Assembly (NCBI GenBank): GCA_030831965.1
Contig: JAURJZ010000036.1
Coordinates: forward strand, 1-40,248
Origin: Verrucomicrobiota bacterium
GTDB taxonomy: Bacteria; Verrucomicrobiota; Verrucomicrobiia; Opitutales; UBA953
Reading direction: 5' to 3'
Length of the DNA stretch: 40,248 nucleotides
The notes under the pieces are model-generated. The model ran no database searches and was not told where the DNA came from. It saw only the letters and a program-made list of their open reading frames with translations. Of this stretch, positions 19,320 through 27,643 are shown one piece after another (within the stretch, counting starts at the first letter, position 1; every line of letters begins with the position of its first letter). The translations under genes were made by a program, and so were the position numbers.

Positions 19320-20141
19320 ATGCGCTTTCTGTGGCCGTTCCTGGCCTTGGCCGCCCTGGCCGCCGAGCCCTTCCGCGGTGATGTCCTCTCCGTCGATCCC
19401 GCCGCGGAATCCCTCCGCCTCAGGGCCGAGGATGGCCGCGAGCTGACGGCCCGGGTCGGGGTCGGCGATGTCGCCATCGGCTGGGCCGGACGCACCGTCC
19501 AGGGCGAGCTGGTGGAGTCGGAGGGAAGGCTGCGCCTGGAGCGCGTTTTCCCCGCGGGTGCCGATGAGCTGAGGGCCGAGGCCGAGGTCGCCGCCGCCCT
19601 GCGCCGCGACACGGTCGAGCGGGGGCGTTTGGCCGCCCGCGCCGCGGGTGACGAGGCGCCGGTGTTCCTTCTCTGGGACCAGGACGCCCGGGTGGTGCGG
19701 TCCTCGGACCTCCGGGGCAAACCCCATGTGGTCAACTTCATCTTCACGCGCTGCAAGGCCGCGGAGATGTGCCCGGCCTCGACCGCCTCGATGGTCGCCC
19801 TGGGCAAGACCCTGCGCGAGGCGGGGCTGGGCGACAAGGTGCGGCTGGTCAGCGTCAGCTTCGACCCCGCCTATGACTCGCCGGGCGTGCTTCGGGCCTA
19901 CGCCCAGTCCTGGGGTGCCGACCCGGCGCAGCACCGCTTCCTGACCGGCCGGCGCGAGATGATCCGCGACCTGATGCGCCAGCAGGGCATCCTGACAATG
20001 CAGGCGGATGGGACGATTGTCCACAACGCGGCGACCGTGGCGGTGTCGGCCGAGGGGCGGATCCTCGCCCGCAAGGAGGGACCGCGCTTCCTGCCCGAGG
20101 ATTTCCTTCCCCTGCTCAGGAGGCAGGTTGAGCCCAGATGA
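19320..20141 (+). CDS. Sco1/SenC-like copper chaperone/thioredoxin-fold protein
   Basis: A 273-residue exported protein. The N-terminus (MRFLWPFLALAALAAEP) is a signal peptide. Residues 20-75 form a small beta domain (VLSVDPAAESLRLRAEDGR), of the sort found before Sco domains. The Sco domain has the redox/copper motif in FTRCKAAEMCPAS (Cys145 and Cys151, a CX5C variant of the usual CxxxC) and the expected distal His in GTIVHNAATV (His235). Sco proteins deliver copper to the CuA site of cytochrome oxidase; no oxidase gene is in the window. The stop overlaps the next gene's ATG (ATGA). The start codon is preceded by ATCCC. Confidence 0.88.
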   Translation: MRFLWPFLALAALAAEPFRGDVLSVDPAAESLRLRAEDGRELTARVGVGDVAIGWAGRTVQGELVESEGRLRLERVFPAGADELRAEAEVAAALRRDTVERGRLAARAAGDEAPVFLLWDQDARVVRSSDLRGKPHVVNFIFTRCKAAEMCPASTASMVALGKTLREAGLGDKVRLVSVSFDPAYDSPGVLRAYAQSWGADPAQHRFLTGRREMIRDLMRQQGILTMQADGTIVHNAATVAVSAEGRILARKEGPRFLPEDFLPLLRRQVEPR

Positions 20142-21004
20142 AGCCGCTTGCGCAGGGCCTGCTCATCACCGGCCTGGCCGGCCTGGCCTACCTCGGCCTG
20201 CGCGCGATGCCCGACACGCACTGCTCCTTCCTCCATGCCTCGCACGAGCCGGTGCTCGTCGAGGGGGTGGCGTTCTGCGGCGAGGACGAGGAGGCCAATT
20301 TCTACGACCCGGCGGCGCTGGGGTTCCCCTTCTCGCTGCGCGTCGAGCCCTCGCGCGACCTCTCGGGCGGCACCCTGCGGGTGCTGGACGAGGCCAAGCG
20401 GCCGGTCCCTCCCCATCTCTTCGCGGTCTCCCACACCCGGCAGCTGCACCTGCACCTTCGCCAGGGGGCGCTCTACGCCCATCTTCATCCCGAGCCCTCC
20501 CCGGATGGCACGTGGACCTTCCGCCTGCCGCCGGAGTGGGACGGGCGGTTCCCGGGGGGCGAGGTCGAGGCCTATGTCGATTTCCAGCATGCGCGGAGCC
20601 GCCGGACCATCCTCGCCTCCGCGCGCCCGTCGTGGCCGGCCGTGGCCGGCCGGGCGGCGCCCCCCGTCTCGCCCGTCCTCGCCCGCCTGGTCGGCGCGCC
20701 GGCCTTGGTCGAGGGCGAGTCGGCGACCCTCGCCCTCCGCCTGTCGCGGCCGGACGGCGGCGCGGTCGAATTGCGCCCGGTCATGGGGGCGTTGGGCCAC
20801 GCGGTCCTGTTCTCCGAGGATGGCCGGCCTGGCTACGCCCATATCCACCCGAGCTTCACCGGGCGCGAGCGTGGTCCCGTCCCGGAGCTGGCGTTCCGGC
20901 TGCGGTTGCCTCCCGCGGGCCGTTACGTGCTCCACGTGCACGTGGACGATGCGGGGCGGGAGGCCTACGCGCCGGTGCGGATCGAGGTCGCGGCCCGGCC
21001 CTGA
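20138..21004 (+). CDS. Membrane-anchored His-rich protein with two HxHP modules
   Basis: A 288-residue protein I cannot name. Residues 4-22 form one hydrophobic segment (signal or anchor). The rest consists of two beta-rich halves, each containing the same signature: YAHLHP at 113-118, preceded by LHLHL, and YAHIHP at 233-238, preceded by MGALGHAVLFSEDG. The His spacing suggests metal binding, and similar HxHP segments occur in heavy-metal-associated exported proteins. It overlaps the Sco-like gene by four bases, so a role in copper handling with Sco is a reasonable hypothesis. Cys29 and Cys47 may add ligands. It is convergent with the epimerase gene, 10 bp away. Confidence 0.8.
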   Translation: MKPLAQGLLITGLAGLAYLGLRAMPDTHCSFLHASHEPVLVEGVAFCGEDEEANFYDPAALGFPFSLRVEPSRDLSGGTLRVLDEAKRPVPPHLFAVSHTRQLHLHLRQGALYAHLHPEPSPDGTWTFRLPPEWDGRFPGGEVEAYVDFQHARSRRTILASARPSWPAVAGRAAPPVSPVLARLVGAPALVEGESATLALRLSRPDGGAVELRPVMGALGHAVLFSEDGRPGYAHIHPSFTGRERGPVPELAFRLRLPPAGRYVLHVHVDDAGREAYAPVRIEVAARP

Positions 21005-21014
21005 GCCGGGGCGT

Positions 21015-21932
21015 TCAGCCGCGGGCGCGGAAGTGCTCCACGGTGGCCCTGAGGCCCTCGGCGACGGAATGGGCGGGCTTCCAGCCGGCGGCCTGGAGCT
21101 TGTCGGACGAGGCCATGGAGTGGCGCACGTCGCCGAGGCGCTCGGGCCTGTGCTCGATGGCCGAGGCGGAGCCGGTGAGGCGGAGGACTTCCCGGGCGAG
21201 CTCGAGGACGGTCATCTTGCGGCCGTAGCCGACGTTGTAGGTGCCGGCGGCGGCCTCGTGGGTGGCGGCGAAGACGAGGGCGCCGACGATGTCCTTGACG
21301 TAGATGAAATCGCGGGTGGCGCCGCCGTCGCCGAAGATCGTGATGGCGTCGCCGCGGAGGGCTTTCTCGATGAAGATGGGGACGGCGGCGGCGTAGGGGG
21401 ACGCGGGGTCCTGGCGCGGGCCGAAGACGTTGAAGAAGCGGAGGCTGGCGGTGGCGAGGCCGCGCTCGCGGTGGAACATCTCGAGGTAGTACTCGCCGTC
21501 GAGCTTGGTCACGGCGTAGGGCGACTTGGGCTCGGGGAGCATCGTCTCGACCTTGGGGACGGACGGGTTGTCGCCGTAGATGGCGGCGGAGGAGGCGAGG
21601 ACGACCTTGCGGACCTTGGCCTCGGCGGCGGCCTCGAGGAGGTGGAGGGTCCCGGTGGCGTTGATCTCGACGCACTCGCGGGGTTTGGACATGGACTCCG
21701 GCACGGAGATCATGGCGGCGAGGTGGAAGACGAGGTCGACGCCGCGCAGGGCGCGGTCGAGGGCGGCGCGGTCGAGGATGGAACCCTCGACGAGGTCGAC
21801 CCTCAGACCGTCGAGGTTGCGGCGGTGGCCGGAGCGGAAGTTGTCGAGCACGACGACCTCGGCCTTGCCCTGGAAGTGCTCGGCGATGTGGGAGCCGATG
21901 AAGCCGGCGCCGCCGGTGATGAGGACGCGCAT
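21015..21932 (-). CDS. NAD-dependent sugar epimerase (GalE/UDP-HexNAc 4-epimerase-like)
   Basis: A 305-residue extended SDR enzyme. The NAD site is TGGAGFIG (residues 6-13), and the catalytic Ser/Tyr/Lys are in LASSAAIYGDN (Ser114-115) and YxxxK at Tyr139-Lys143. SLRFFNVFGPRQDP and DFIYVKD are typical of UDP-sugar 4-epimerases. It is last in the valS-led run and starts four bases (CCCC) after the NahK-like gene, so it probably interconverts UDP-GlcNAc and UDP-GalNAc or UDP-Glc and UDP-Gal. Exact substrate is not resolved. A dTDP-glucose dehydratase is less likely. Confidence 0.88.
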   Translation of the reverse strand: MRVLITGGAGFIGSHIAEHFQGKAEVVVLDNFRSGHRRNLDGLRVDLVEGSILDRAALDRALRGVDLVFHLAAMISVPESMSKPRECVEINATGTLHLLEAAAEAKVRKVVLASSAAIYGDNPSVPKVETMLPEPKSPYAVTKLDGEYYLEMFHRERGLATASLRFFNVFGPRQDPASPYAAAVPIFIEKALRGDAITIFGDGGATRDFIYVKDIVGALVFAATHEAAAGTYNVGYGRKMTVLELAREVLRLTGSASAIEHRPERLGDVRHSMASSDKLQAAGWKPAHSVAEGLRATVEHFRARG

Positions 21933-21936
21933 GGGG

Positions 21937-23049
21937 TCAGGACTTGGCCACGAGGGCCTGGAGGGCGGGAAGGCGGGCCTCGATGAGCTCGACGAGGCGG
22001 AGCTGGGTGCGGCACCGGTCGAGGTTGTGGCCGGGGCGCTTGACCTTGAAGTAGACGTCGCCCTCGAGCCAGTCGGTGAGGAAGCGCATGCCGACCTCGA
22101 GGGTCATGAGCTTGCCGCCGAAGGGCAGGAGCTCGCGCTCGCGGGCGGTGAGGAAGGCGCCGGCGCTGGAGAGGTAGCCGGAGACGAGGGCCTCGGCCAT
22201 GGGCATCTGCAGGGCGACCTTGGAGAGGTCGGTCTCATCCTCGGCGGCGGGGGAGGTGGAGGTCCGCACGAGGTCGCCGAAGTCGTAGAGGGCGGAGCCG
22301 GGCATGACGGTGTCGAGGTCGATGACGCAGACGCCCTCCTGGGTGGCGTCGTCGAGCAGGACGTTGTTGAGCTTGGTGTCGTTGTGGGTGACGCGCTCGG
22401 GGATCTCGCCCTTGGCGATGCCGTCGGTGACGACGGCCATGTCGGCCGCTCGGGCCAGGACGAAGTCGACCTCCCGGGCCACGCCCTTGGCCCGGCCGTG
22501 GGCGTCGGCCTTGAGCGCCTGCCGGAAGCGGGCGAAGCGGGAGGGGGTGTGGTGGAAGTCGGGGATGGTCTCGGCGAGGCGGCCTCCGGGGAGGTCCGCG
22601 ACCAGCGCCTGGAAGGCGCCGAAGGCGCGGGCGGCCTCGCGGGCCTGGGCGGGGTCGCGGATGATGTCGTGGCCGGTGGCGCCCTCGACGAAGAGGTAGC
22701 AGCGCCAGCGGTTGCCCTCGGGGTCGGTGTGCCAGGCCTTGCCGGAACGGGTGGGGACGAGGGTGAGGGCGCGGCGGGTGGCGTCGGGCGCGCCGGCTTG
22801 GCGGAGCTTGGCCTGGGCGTGCTCGCAGACCCGGGCGACGTTGGTCATGAGGCCGTCCGGGTCCCTGAAGATGGCGTGGTTGATGCGCTGGAGGATGTAG
22901 CGGACGGGGGTGCCGCCCTGGCTCATCCGGAGGCAGAAGGTGTCGTTGATGTGCCCGCTTCCGTAGGGGTCGGCGGCGACGTAGTCGCCCTGGAGGGCGA
23001 AGGCCGAGGCGACGGCGCGGGTGTCGAAGGTCCGGGAGGGCGCGGCCAT
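21937..23049 (-). CDS. nahK: N-acetylhexosamine 1-kinase-like phosphotransferase (NahK/LnpB)
   Basis: A 370-residue APH/choline-kinase-fold protein that matches the Bifidobacterium N-acetylhexosamine 1-kinase along its length as I recall that sequence: DPYGSGHINDTF (residue 28 onward), RYILQRINHAIF, the catalytic-loop motif THNDTKLNNVLLDD (221-234), VIDLDTVMPGSALYDFGD (242-259) and the C-terminal EVGMRFLTDWLEGDVYFKVK. NahK phosphorylates the anomeric O1 of GlcNAc and GalNAc with ATP. The start MAAPSRTFDTRAV at 23049 follows CCCCCTCCC. The adjacent nucleotidyltransferase and epimerase give the expected downstream steps. Family assignment is strong; sugar specificity is inferred. Confidence 0.88.
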   Translation of the reverse strand: MAAPSRTFDTRAVASAFALQGDYVAADPYGSGHINDTFCLRMSQGGTPVRYILQRINHAIFRDPDGLMTNVARVCEHAQAKLRQAGAPDATRRALTLVPTRSGKAWHTDPEGNRWRCYLFVEGATGHDIIRDPAQAREAARAFGAFQALVADLPGGRLAETIPDFHHTPSRFARFRQALKADAHGRAKGVAREVDFVLARAADMAVVTDGIAKGEIPERVTHNDTKLNNVLLDDATQEGVCVIDLDTVMPGSALYDFGDLVRTSTSPAAEDETDLSKVALQMPMAEALVSGYLSSAGAFLTARERELLPFGGKLMTLEVGMRFLTDWLEGDVYFKVKRPGHNLDRCRTQLRLVELIEARLPALQALVAKS

Positions 23050-23063
23050 GGGAGGGGGCGGGC

Positions 23064-23972
23064 TCAGGCCCAGAGATTGGGCGGGTAGTCGCCGCGGGCG
23101 ATGAGCTGGGCGAGCCTCGCCTGGACGGCGGGCTTGTCCTCCTTGTAGGTGACGCCGAACCACTCCGAGGAGGTGCGGAGGACGCGGCAGGTGGCGAGGC
23201 GCTCGCGGACGAGCTGGCCGACGGCCATGGGGATGTAGCTCTCGCCCCTGAGCTCCTTGCCGGAGCGGTGGAGGAACTCGAGGAAGAGGCGGTCGAGGTG
23301 GTCGAAGAGGCGGGGGGTGAAGCCCCACATGTTCATGGAGACGGGCTCGTCGCCGGTGAGGTCGACGGTGGAGCCGTCGTCGCGGGTGTGGCGGGCGCCG
23401 CCGGGGACCTTGGCGATCCGGGTCATCTCCTCGATGTCAGTGAGGAGGCCGGCGGCGTCGGTCTGGCAGACGCCGCGGGCGACGGTGCCGTGGTCGGAGA
23501 GGGTGTTGCGGAGGGTGAAGCCGACCATGGAGAAGTCGGACCCGCGGGGGTCGGCGGCCTGGAGGAAGCGGGCGAGGGTGGCGTAGGCGTCGCGGCCGTA
23601 GAAGTCGTCGGCGTTGATGACGGCGAAGTTCTCGCGGACGACGCCCTTGGCGCAGAGGATGGCGTGGGTGGTGCCCCAGGGCTTCTCGCGCCCGGGCGGC
23701 ACGGTCCAGCCGGCGGGGAGCCTGTCGAGGGTCTGGAAGGCGAGGTCGACCGGCACGCGCCCGGCGAACTTGGCGGCGACCTGGTCGCGGAAGGCCTGCT
23801 CGAAGTCGGGGCGGATGATGAAGACGACCCGGCCGAAGCCGGCGCGGAGGGCGTCGTGCACGGAGTAGTCGAGGATGGTCTCGCCGGAGGGGCCCATCGG
23901 GTCGATCTGCTTGAGCCCCCCGTAGCGGGAGCCCATGCCTGCGGCCAGGACGAGGAGGGTGGGGGCTGGCAT
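23064..23972 (-). CDS. Sugar-1-phosphate nucleotidyltransferase-like protein
   Basis: A 302-residue nucleotidyltransferase of the GT-A-like fold. The N-terminal signature LAAGMGSRYGGLKQ (residues 9-22) binds the NTP, and NADDFYG near residue 124 provides metal-binding Asp residues. The other parts (PSGETILDYSVHDALRAG, WGTTHAILCAKG) are as in GalU/RfbA-type enzymes. It probably converts the HexNAc-1-P made by the neighbouring NahK-like kinase to UDP-HexNAc. It begins one base after the stop of the PIG-L gene (TGACATG). Substrate and nucleotide are not proven by sequence. Confidence 0.85.
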   Translation of the reverse strand: MPAPTLLVLAAGMGSRYGGLKQIDPMGPSGETILDYSVHDALRAGFGRVVFIIRPDFEQAFRDQVAAKFAGRVPVDLAFQTLDRLPAGWTVPPGREKPWGTTHAILCAKGVVRENFAVINADDFYGRDAYATLARFLQAADPRGSDFSMVGFTLRNTLSDHGTVARGVCQTDAAGLLTDIEEMTRIAKVPGGARHTRDDGSTVDLTGDEPVSMNMWGFTPRLFDHLDRLFLEFLHRSGKELRGESYIPMAVGQLVRERLATCRVLRTSSEWFGVTYKEDKPAVQARLAQLIARGDYPPNLWA

Positions 23973-23973
23973 G

Positions 23974-24819
23974 TCAGAGCGACTTGCGGATGGCGGCGGA
24001 GATGTCGGCCTTGAGGCGGTCGACGAAGCCGAGGGTGTAGGCCTCGATGTCGAGCGAGGGGTCCAGGACGAGGGGGGTGAGGTCCATGGCCCATTGGAGG
24101 TGGGTCTCGGCGTCGGACGCGTAGGCGTCGTGGAAGGTGGCGTTGGCGAGGCGGCGGCCCATGACGGCGAGGTCGTAGCGCTTGCCGCCGGTGATCTGGG
24201 TGTCGAAGACGCCGTTGAGGGCGGCCGCGAGGTTGGGGCTCTGGGAGACCGGCAGGACGACCTTGTCGGCGTCGGTCAGCCAGTCGAGGCTGCGCCAGAC
24301 CTCGCAGCCGAGCACGCGGGCGGGGCGCCGGTCGGCGGGGAGGGCGCGCATGGCCTCGAGGGCGCGGAGGGTGACGCCGACGTGCGTCGGGTGCTTGTCG
24401 GCGGGGTTGTGGAGGTAGACGACCTCGGGGCGGGCGGCCTCGAGGATGGTCCTGAGGTCGTCGCGGGGTGCGGCGGCCCTGGCGTCGCGCACGTCCTTGC
24501 TGGGGAAGCCGAGCTGGGCGACGAAGCTGAACTCGCCGACGGTGGCGGCGCGGCGCTGCTCCCGCACGCGCTCGGCGGCGAGCTGCTCGTCGGTCCAGTC
24601 CTTGTAGGGGCCGGCGCGCGAGCTGCCCTTGCCGTCGGTCGCGATCACGCCCCCGAACCACTTGTCCTGCCGGTGGAAGCACTCGGCGATCCCGTGGTAG
24701 GCCATGAACTCGAGGTCATCCTGGTGGGCGCCGATGCCGAGGTGGGTGGTGCGGGAGACGGCCTCGGGCAGGGCCTTCCCGTCGGGGATGTGGAGGTCGG
24801 CCTTGGGGTTGAGTCGCAT
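23974..24819 (-). CDS. PIG-L family deacetylase
   Basis: A 281-residue LmbE/PIG-L zinc deacetylase. The zinc motif reads GIGAHQDDLEFMAYHG (His32, Asp34-Asp35; canonical AHPDDE has Pro-Asp-Asp-Glu, here Gln-Asp-Asp-Leu-Glu), and the second motif is HNPADKHPTH (137-146) with the third His ligand. Such enzymes remove the acetyl group from GlcNAc moieties, including free or oligomeric GlcNAc. The ATG at 24819 follows AATTCCCC. It sits in the amino-sugar operon with nagB and a sugar kinase but no nagA, so it may provide the deacetylation step. That role is an inference. Confidence 0.88.
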   Translation of the reverse strand: MRLNPKADLHIPDGKALPEAVSRTTHLGIGAHQDDLEFMAYHGIAECFHRQDKWFGGVIATDGKGSSRAGPYKDWTDEQLAAERVREQRRAATVGEFSFVAQLGFPSKDVRDARAAAPRDDLRTILEAARPEVVYLHNPADKHPTHVGVTLRALEAMRALPADRRPARVLGCEVWRSLDWLTDADKVVLPVSQSPNLAAALNGVFDTQITGGKRYDLAVMGRRLANATFHDAYASDAETHLQWAMDLTPLVLDPSLDIEAYTLGFVDRLKADISAAIRKSL

Positions 24820-24826
24820 GGGGAAT

Positions 24827-25480
24827 TCAGCCGGCGACGGCGGCGCCGTCGAAGAGGCGGGTGTAGGCCACGGCATAGGCCAGATAGGCGAGAGGCGCGG
24901 TCAGGAGCACGCCGACGCCGCAGAGCAGCAGGCCGGAGACGGCCACAAGGGAGAGGACGAGGAAGAGGAGGATGGCCCAGCCGAGATGGGCGGTGAGGGT
25001 GCGGCGGCTGATTTCCATGCATTCCCAGAAGCTGCCCCGCCGGTCGGCGAGCAGCCCCCAGGAGGCGCCCCAGGCCAGGGCGAGGTAGAGTCCGGGCAGG
25101 ATGCAGAGCGCCAGCCCGAGGGCGACGAGGATGGCGTTGACGAGGTAGAGGGCGAGGGCCTCGCCGAAGCGGGGGAACTGGGAGAACAGGAGGGCGACCG
25201 AGGGGCGCTGGCCGCGGGCGCGGGCGAGGAGCCAGGCGGCCGCGCCGAGCCCGAGGGCGGGGGCCACGAGGATGCCGATGGCGATTCCCAGGAACGGGAT
25301 GAGGCTGAGGACGCCGACGGCGCCGCCGAGCACGACCAGGATGAGGAAGCCGCCGAGGATTCCCCAGAAGTCGGACCTGAGCAGATGCCAAGCCTGGCCG
25401 AGGCAGGCGCCGACATCGAGGGGGTCGCGGGCCAGCTTGGCCTGGTTGACGAGGGCTTCCTGGGAGGGGTTGAGGGGCAT
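24827..25480 (-). CDS. Small integral membrane protein of unknown function
   Basis: A 217-residue protein with about five or six hydrophobic helices (IPFLGIAIGILVAPALGLGA, LYLVNAILVALGLALCILPG, GWAILLFLVLSLVAVSG). A cytoplasmic N-terminus, MPLNPSQEALVNQAKLARD, precedes them. It resembles YciC/DUF975-like small membrane proteins in general shape, but I cannot name it. The ATG at 25480 follows ACCCTCCC and comes 7 bp after the ROK gene stop. A role in sugar uptake or scaffolding of the operon's enzymes cannot be tested from sequence. Confidence 0.75.
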   Translation of the reverse strand: MPLNPSQEALVNQAKLARDPLDVGACLGQAWHLLRSDFWGILGGFLILVVLGGAVGVLSLIPFLGIAIGILVAPALGLGAAAWLLARARGQRPSVALLFSQFPRFGEALALYLVNAILVALGLALCILPGLYLALAWGASWGLLADRRGSFWECMEISRRTLTAHLGWAILLFLVLSLVAVSGLLLCGVGVLLTAPLAYLAYAVAYTRLFDGAAVAG

Positions 25481-25487
25481 GGGAGGG

Positions 25488-26888
25488 TCAGCGTCGGGAC
25501 TTGGGCAGGGAGGCGGCGGCGATGGCCTGGCCGTGGCGCTTGTCCTTCTCGTCGGGGACGACGAGGTCGATGCGGAGGGCGGGGAACTCATCCTGCAGGA
25601 CTTGGCGCGCCTTGTCGATGATGACCGAGCCGCCCTCCCCGGAGGTGACGCGGCCCATGATGAGGAGGCAGTCGTAGCGGTAAAAGTCGGCGAAGTGGGC
25701 CAGGGCGTAGCCGAAGGCGATGCCGATGGCGTCGTAGACCCGGCGGGCGCGGGGGTCGCCGGCCTTCATCAGCCGCTGGAGCTCCTCGAGCTGCTCGGGG
25801 AGCCTCATGCCGGCGGGCATGGGGATGCCGGCGAGGGGAAGGAGCCGGCCGACGCCCTGCTGGCTGAAGTATTGGACGCCGCAGCCGAGGTCGCCCGACC
25901 ACTCGTCGGCCGGGCCGCCGGGGCGGTAGTCGACGGGGACGAAGGCGAGCTCGCTGAGCCAGTTGGTCAGGTTGCCGTGGGTGTCGACGTAGCCGGCCGC
26001 GACGGAGGTGCCCATGGCGATGCCGAGGACGGAGTTGCGGTTGAGCGACATCGATGCGGCGAGGGCGGTGACATCGCCGTCGTTGATGACCTCGAAGGGC
26101 ACCCCGGGCCAGCGCTTGGCGATCTCGAGGAACATGGGTTTCACGCGGGTCTCGAAGACCGCGGGGTCCTTGATGCCGCGGAAGAGGGAGGCGGCGCGGA
26201 CGGTGTTGTTGATGTAGACGCCGGCGGCGGAGCCGCCGATGGCGTCGACGCGCGGCAGGTGCCTGGCGGCGAGCTCGAGGGAGTGCACGATGCCGTCGAA
26301 CTGGTACTGGGGGTCCTCCTGGAAGTAGGGGTCCCACTTGACCTCCTCGGAGAAGACGACCTTGCCGTCGATGACGGCGGCGCACTTGCGGTCGGAGCCG
26401 CCGAGGTCGAAGCCGATGCGGCAGCCGTCGAGGTTGCGCCCGAGGGGAAGGTGGGAGGCGCTCTCGGCGGGGAGGTCGGCCTCGGCGCAGGCGAGGAAGG
26501 AGGGGAGGCGGTCGAAGAGCCTGCGGACGAAGTCGGCGTCGAAGGCGCGCTCCCCGCCGGGACGGTAGAGGTCGGCGAGGAGCTTGGCGAAGTGGGCGGC
26601 GTGGGGGCCGGCGAGGCGGACGGTGTCGCCGCCGCGCGCCCAGAGGAGGAACTTCACGGTGCGCTCGACGTGGGTGCGGTTGAGGGCGTCGAAGCCGGCG
26701 CCGGGGGGCAGGGTGCGCGTGCGGTGGACGGAGGCGGTGCCGTCGGGGCGAGAGAGGGCGAGGGCGAGGGGGGCTGAGCCCGGGGTGCGGTCGCAGAGGG
26801 CGAGGTACTCGCGGGTCCAGAGGGAGGCGGGGACGAGGCCCGGGTCGATCTCGGCGACATGGCGGGGGCGGAGGGCGAGGCTGTCCAT
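25488..26888 (-). CDS. ROK-type sugar kinase with long N-terminal extension
   Basis: A 466-residue protein with an actin-fold sugar kinase domain. The phosphate-1 motif GFDLGGSDRKCAAVIDGKVV lies near residue 160, and VINDGDVTALAASMS has the catalytic Asp region (ROK: E-N-D-x-N). GIAMGTSVAAGYVD follows as a phosphate-2 motif. The usual ROK zinc motif CxCGxxGCxE is not seen, although GDLGCGVQYFSQ is in the corresponding area. The first ~155 residues have no counterpart in standard ROK kinases. It lies directly after nagB, so GlcNAc or GlcN is a plausible substrate. A transcriptional ROK repressor is unlikely, since no HTH is visible. Confidence 0.8.
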   Translation of the reverse strand: MDSLALRPRHVAEIDPGLVPASLWTREYLALCDRTPGSAPLALALSRPDGTASVHRTRTLPPGAGFDALNRTHVERTVKFLLWARGGDTVRLAGPHAAHFAKLLADLYRPGGERAFDADFVRRLFDRLPSFLACAEADLPAESASHLPLGRNLDGCRIGFDLGGSDRKCAAVIDGKVVFSEEVKWDPYFQEDPQYQFDGIVHSLELAARHLPRVDAIGGSAAGVYINNTVRAASLFRGIKDPAVFETRVKPMFLEIAKRWPGVPFEVINDGDVTALAASMSLNRNSVLGIAMGTSVAAGYVDTHGNLTNWLSELAFVPVDYRPGGPADEWSGDLGCGVQYFSQQGVGRLLPLAGIPMPAGMRLPEQLEELQRLMKAGDPRARRVYDAIGIAFGYALAHFADFYRYDCLLIMGRVTSGEGGSVIIDKARQVLQDEFPALRIDLVVPDEKDKRHGQAIAAASLPKSRR

Positions 26889-26893
26889 GGCGT

Positions 26894-27643
26894 TCAGCGG
26901 GGGGAGAGCTTGGCGGCGGCGGCGGGGTCGAGGACGAAGTCGCAGGCGGGGTGGCGCTGGAGCCAGCTGGCCGGGCAGTCGTCCGAGGGGGTGTCCTCGG
27001 CGGCGCGGCGGACGATGTCGGCCTTGCCCTCGCCCCAGGCGAGGAGGACGACGCGGCGGCAGTCGAGGATGGTGCCGACGCCCATGGTTACGGCGTGGCG
27101 GGGGACCTTGGCGATGTCGCCGAAGAAGGCGGCGTTGTCGCGGCGGGTGAGCTCGTCGAGGTGGACCTGCCGGGTGCGGGTGGCGGGGCCGGCGGGGGGC
27201 TCGTTGAAGCCGATGTGGCCGGTGCGGCCGATGCCGAGGACCTGGAGGTCGATGCCGCCGGCGGCCAAGATGGCGCGCTCGTAGGCGGCGGAGGCGGCGG
27301 CGGGGTCGGGGGCGAGGCCGTCGGGCACGTGGGTCTCGGCCGGGGGGATGTCGACGTGGTCGAAGAGCTGGCGCTGCATGAACCAGCGGTAGGATTGGTC
27401 GTGGCCGGGTCCGAGGCCGGAGTATTCGTCGAGGTTGAAGGTGGTGACGTGGCGGAAGGAGAGGCCCTCCTCGCGGTGGAGGCGCACGAGCTCGGCGTAG
27501 AGCGGGATGGGGGTGGAGCCGGTGGCGAGGCCGAGGACGGCGCGACGGCCGGCCCGGGCGCGGTCGCGGATGAGGCCGGCGATGTCGGCGGCGACGGCCG
27601 TGACGGCCGCGGCCCTGTCGGGATGGACGCGCAGCCGGATCAT
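26894..27643 (-). CDS. nagB: Glucosamine-6-phosphate deaminase
   Basis: A 249-residue NagB, converting GlcN-6-P to fructose-6-P and ammonia. Motifs are LGLATGSTPIPLYAELVRLH, TTFNLDEYSGLGPGHDQSY and GIGRTGHIGFNEPP. In E. coli numbering, which fits without gaps here, Asp72, His143 and Glu148 are present, but the position of Asp141 is Thr141. Some NagB enzymes carry Asn there, so activity is not excluded. The ATG overlaps the valS stop (ATGA). Confidence in family is high; kinetic consequence of Thr141 is unknown. Confidence 0.93.
   Translation of the reverse strand: MIRLRVHPDRAAAVTAVAADIAGLIRDRARAGRRAVLGLATGSTPIPLYAELVRLHREEGLSFRHVTTFNLDEYSGLGPGHDQSYRWFMQRQLFDHVDIPPAETHVPDGLAPDPAAASAAYERAILAAGGIDLQVLGIGRTGHIGFNEPPAGPATRTRQVHLDELTRRDNAAFFGDIAKVPRHAVTMGVGTILDCRRVVLLAWGEGKADIVRRAAEDTPSDDCPASWLQRHPACDFVLDPAAAAKLSPR

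Noticed and set aside
26894-27643. nagB as pseudogene because of Thr141
   Set aside because: The frame is intact, other catalytic residues are conserved, and the position varies in known enzymes.
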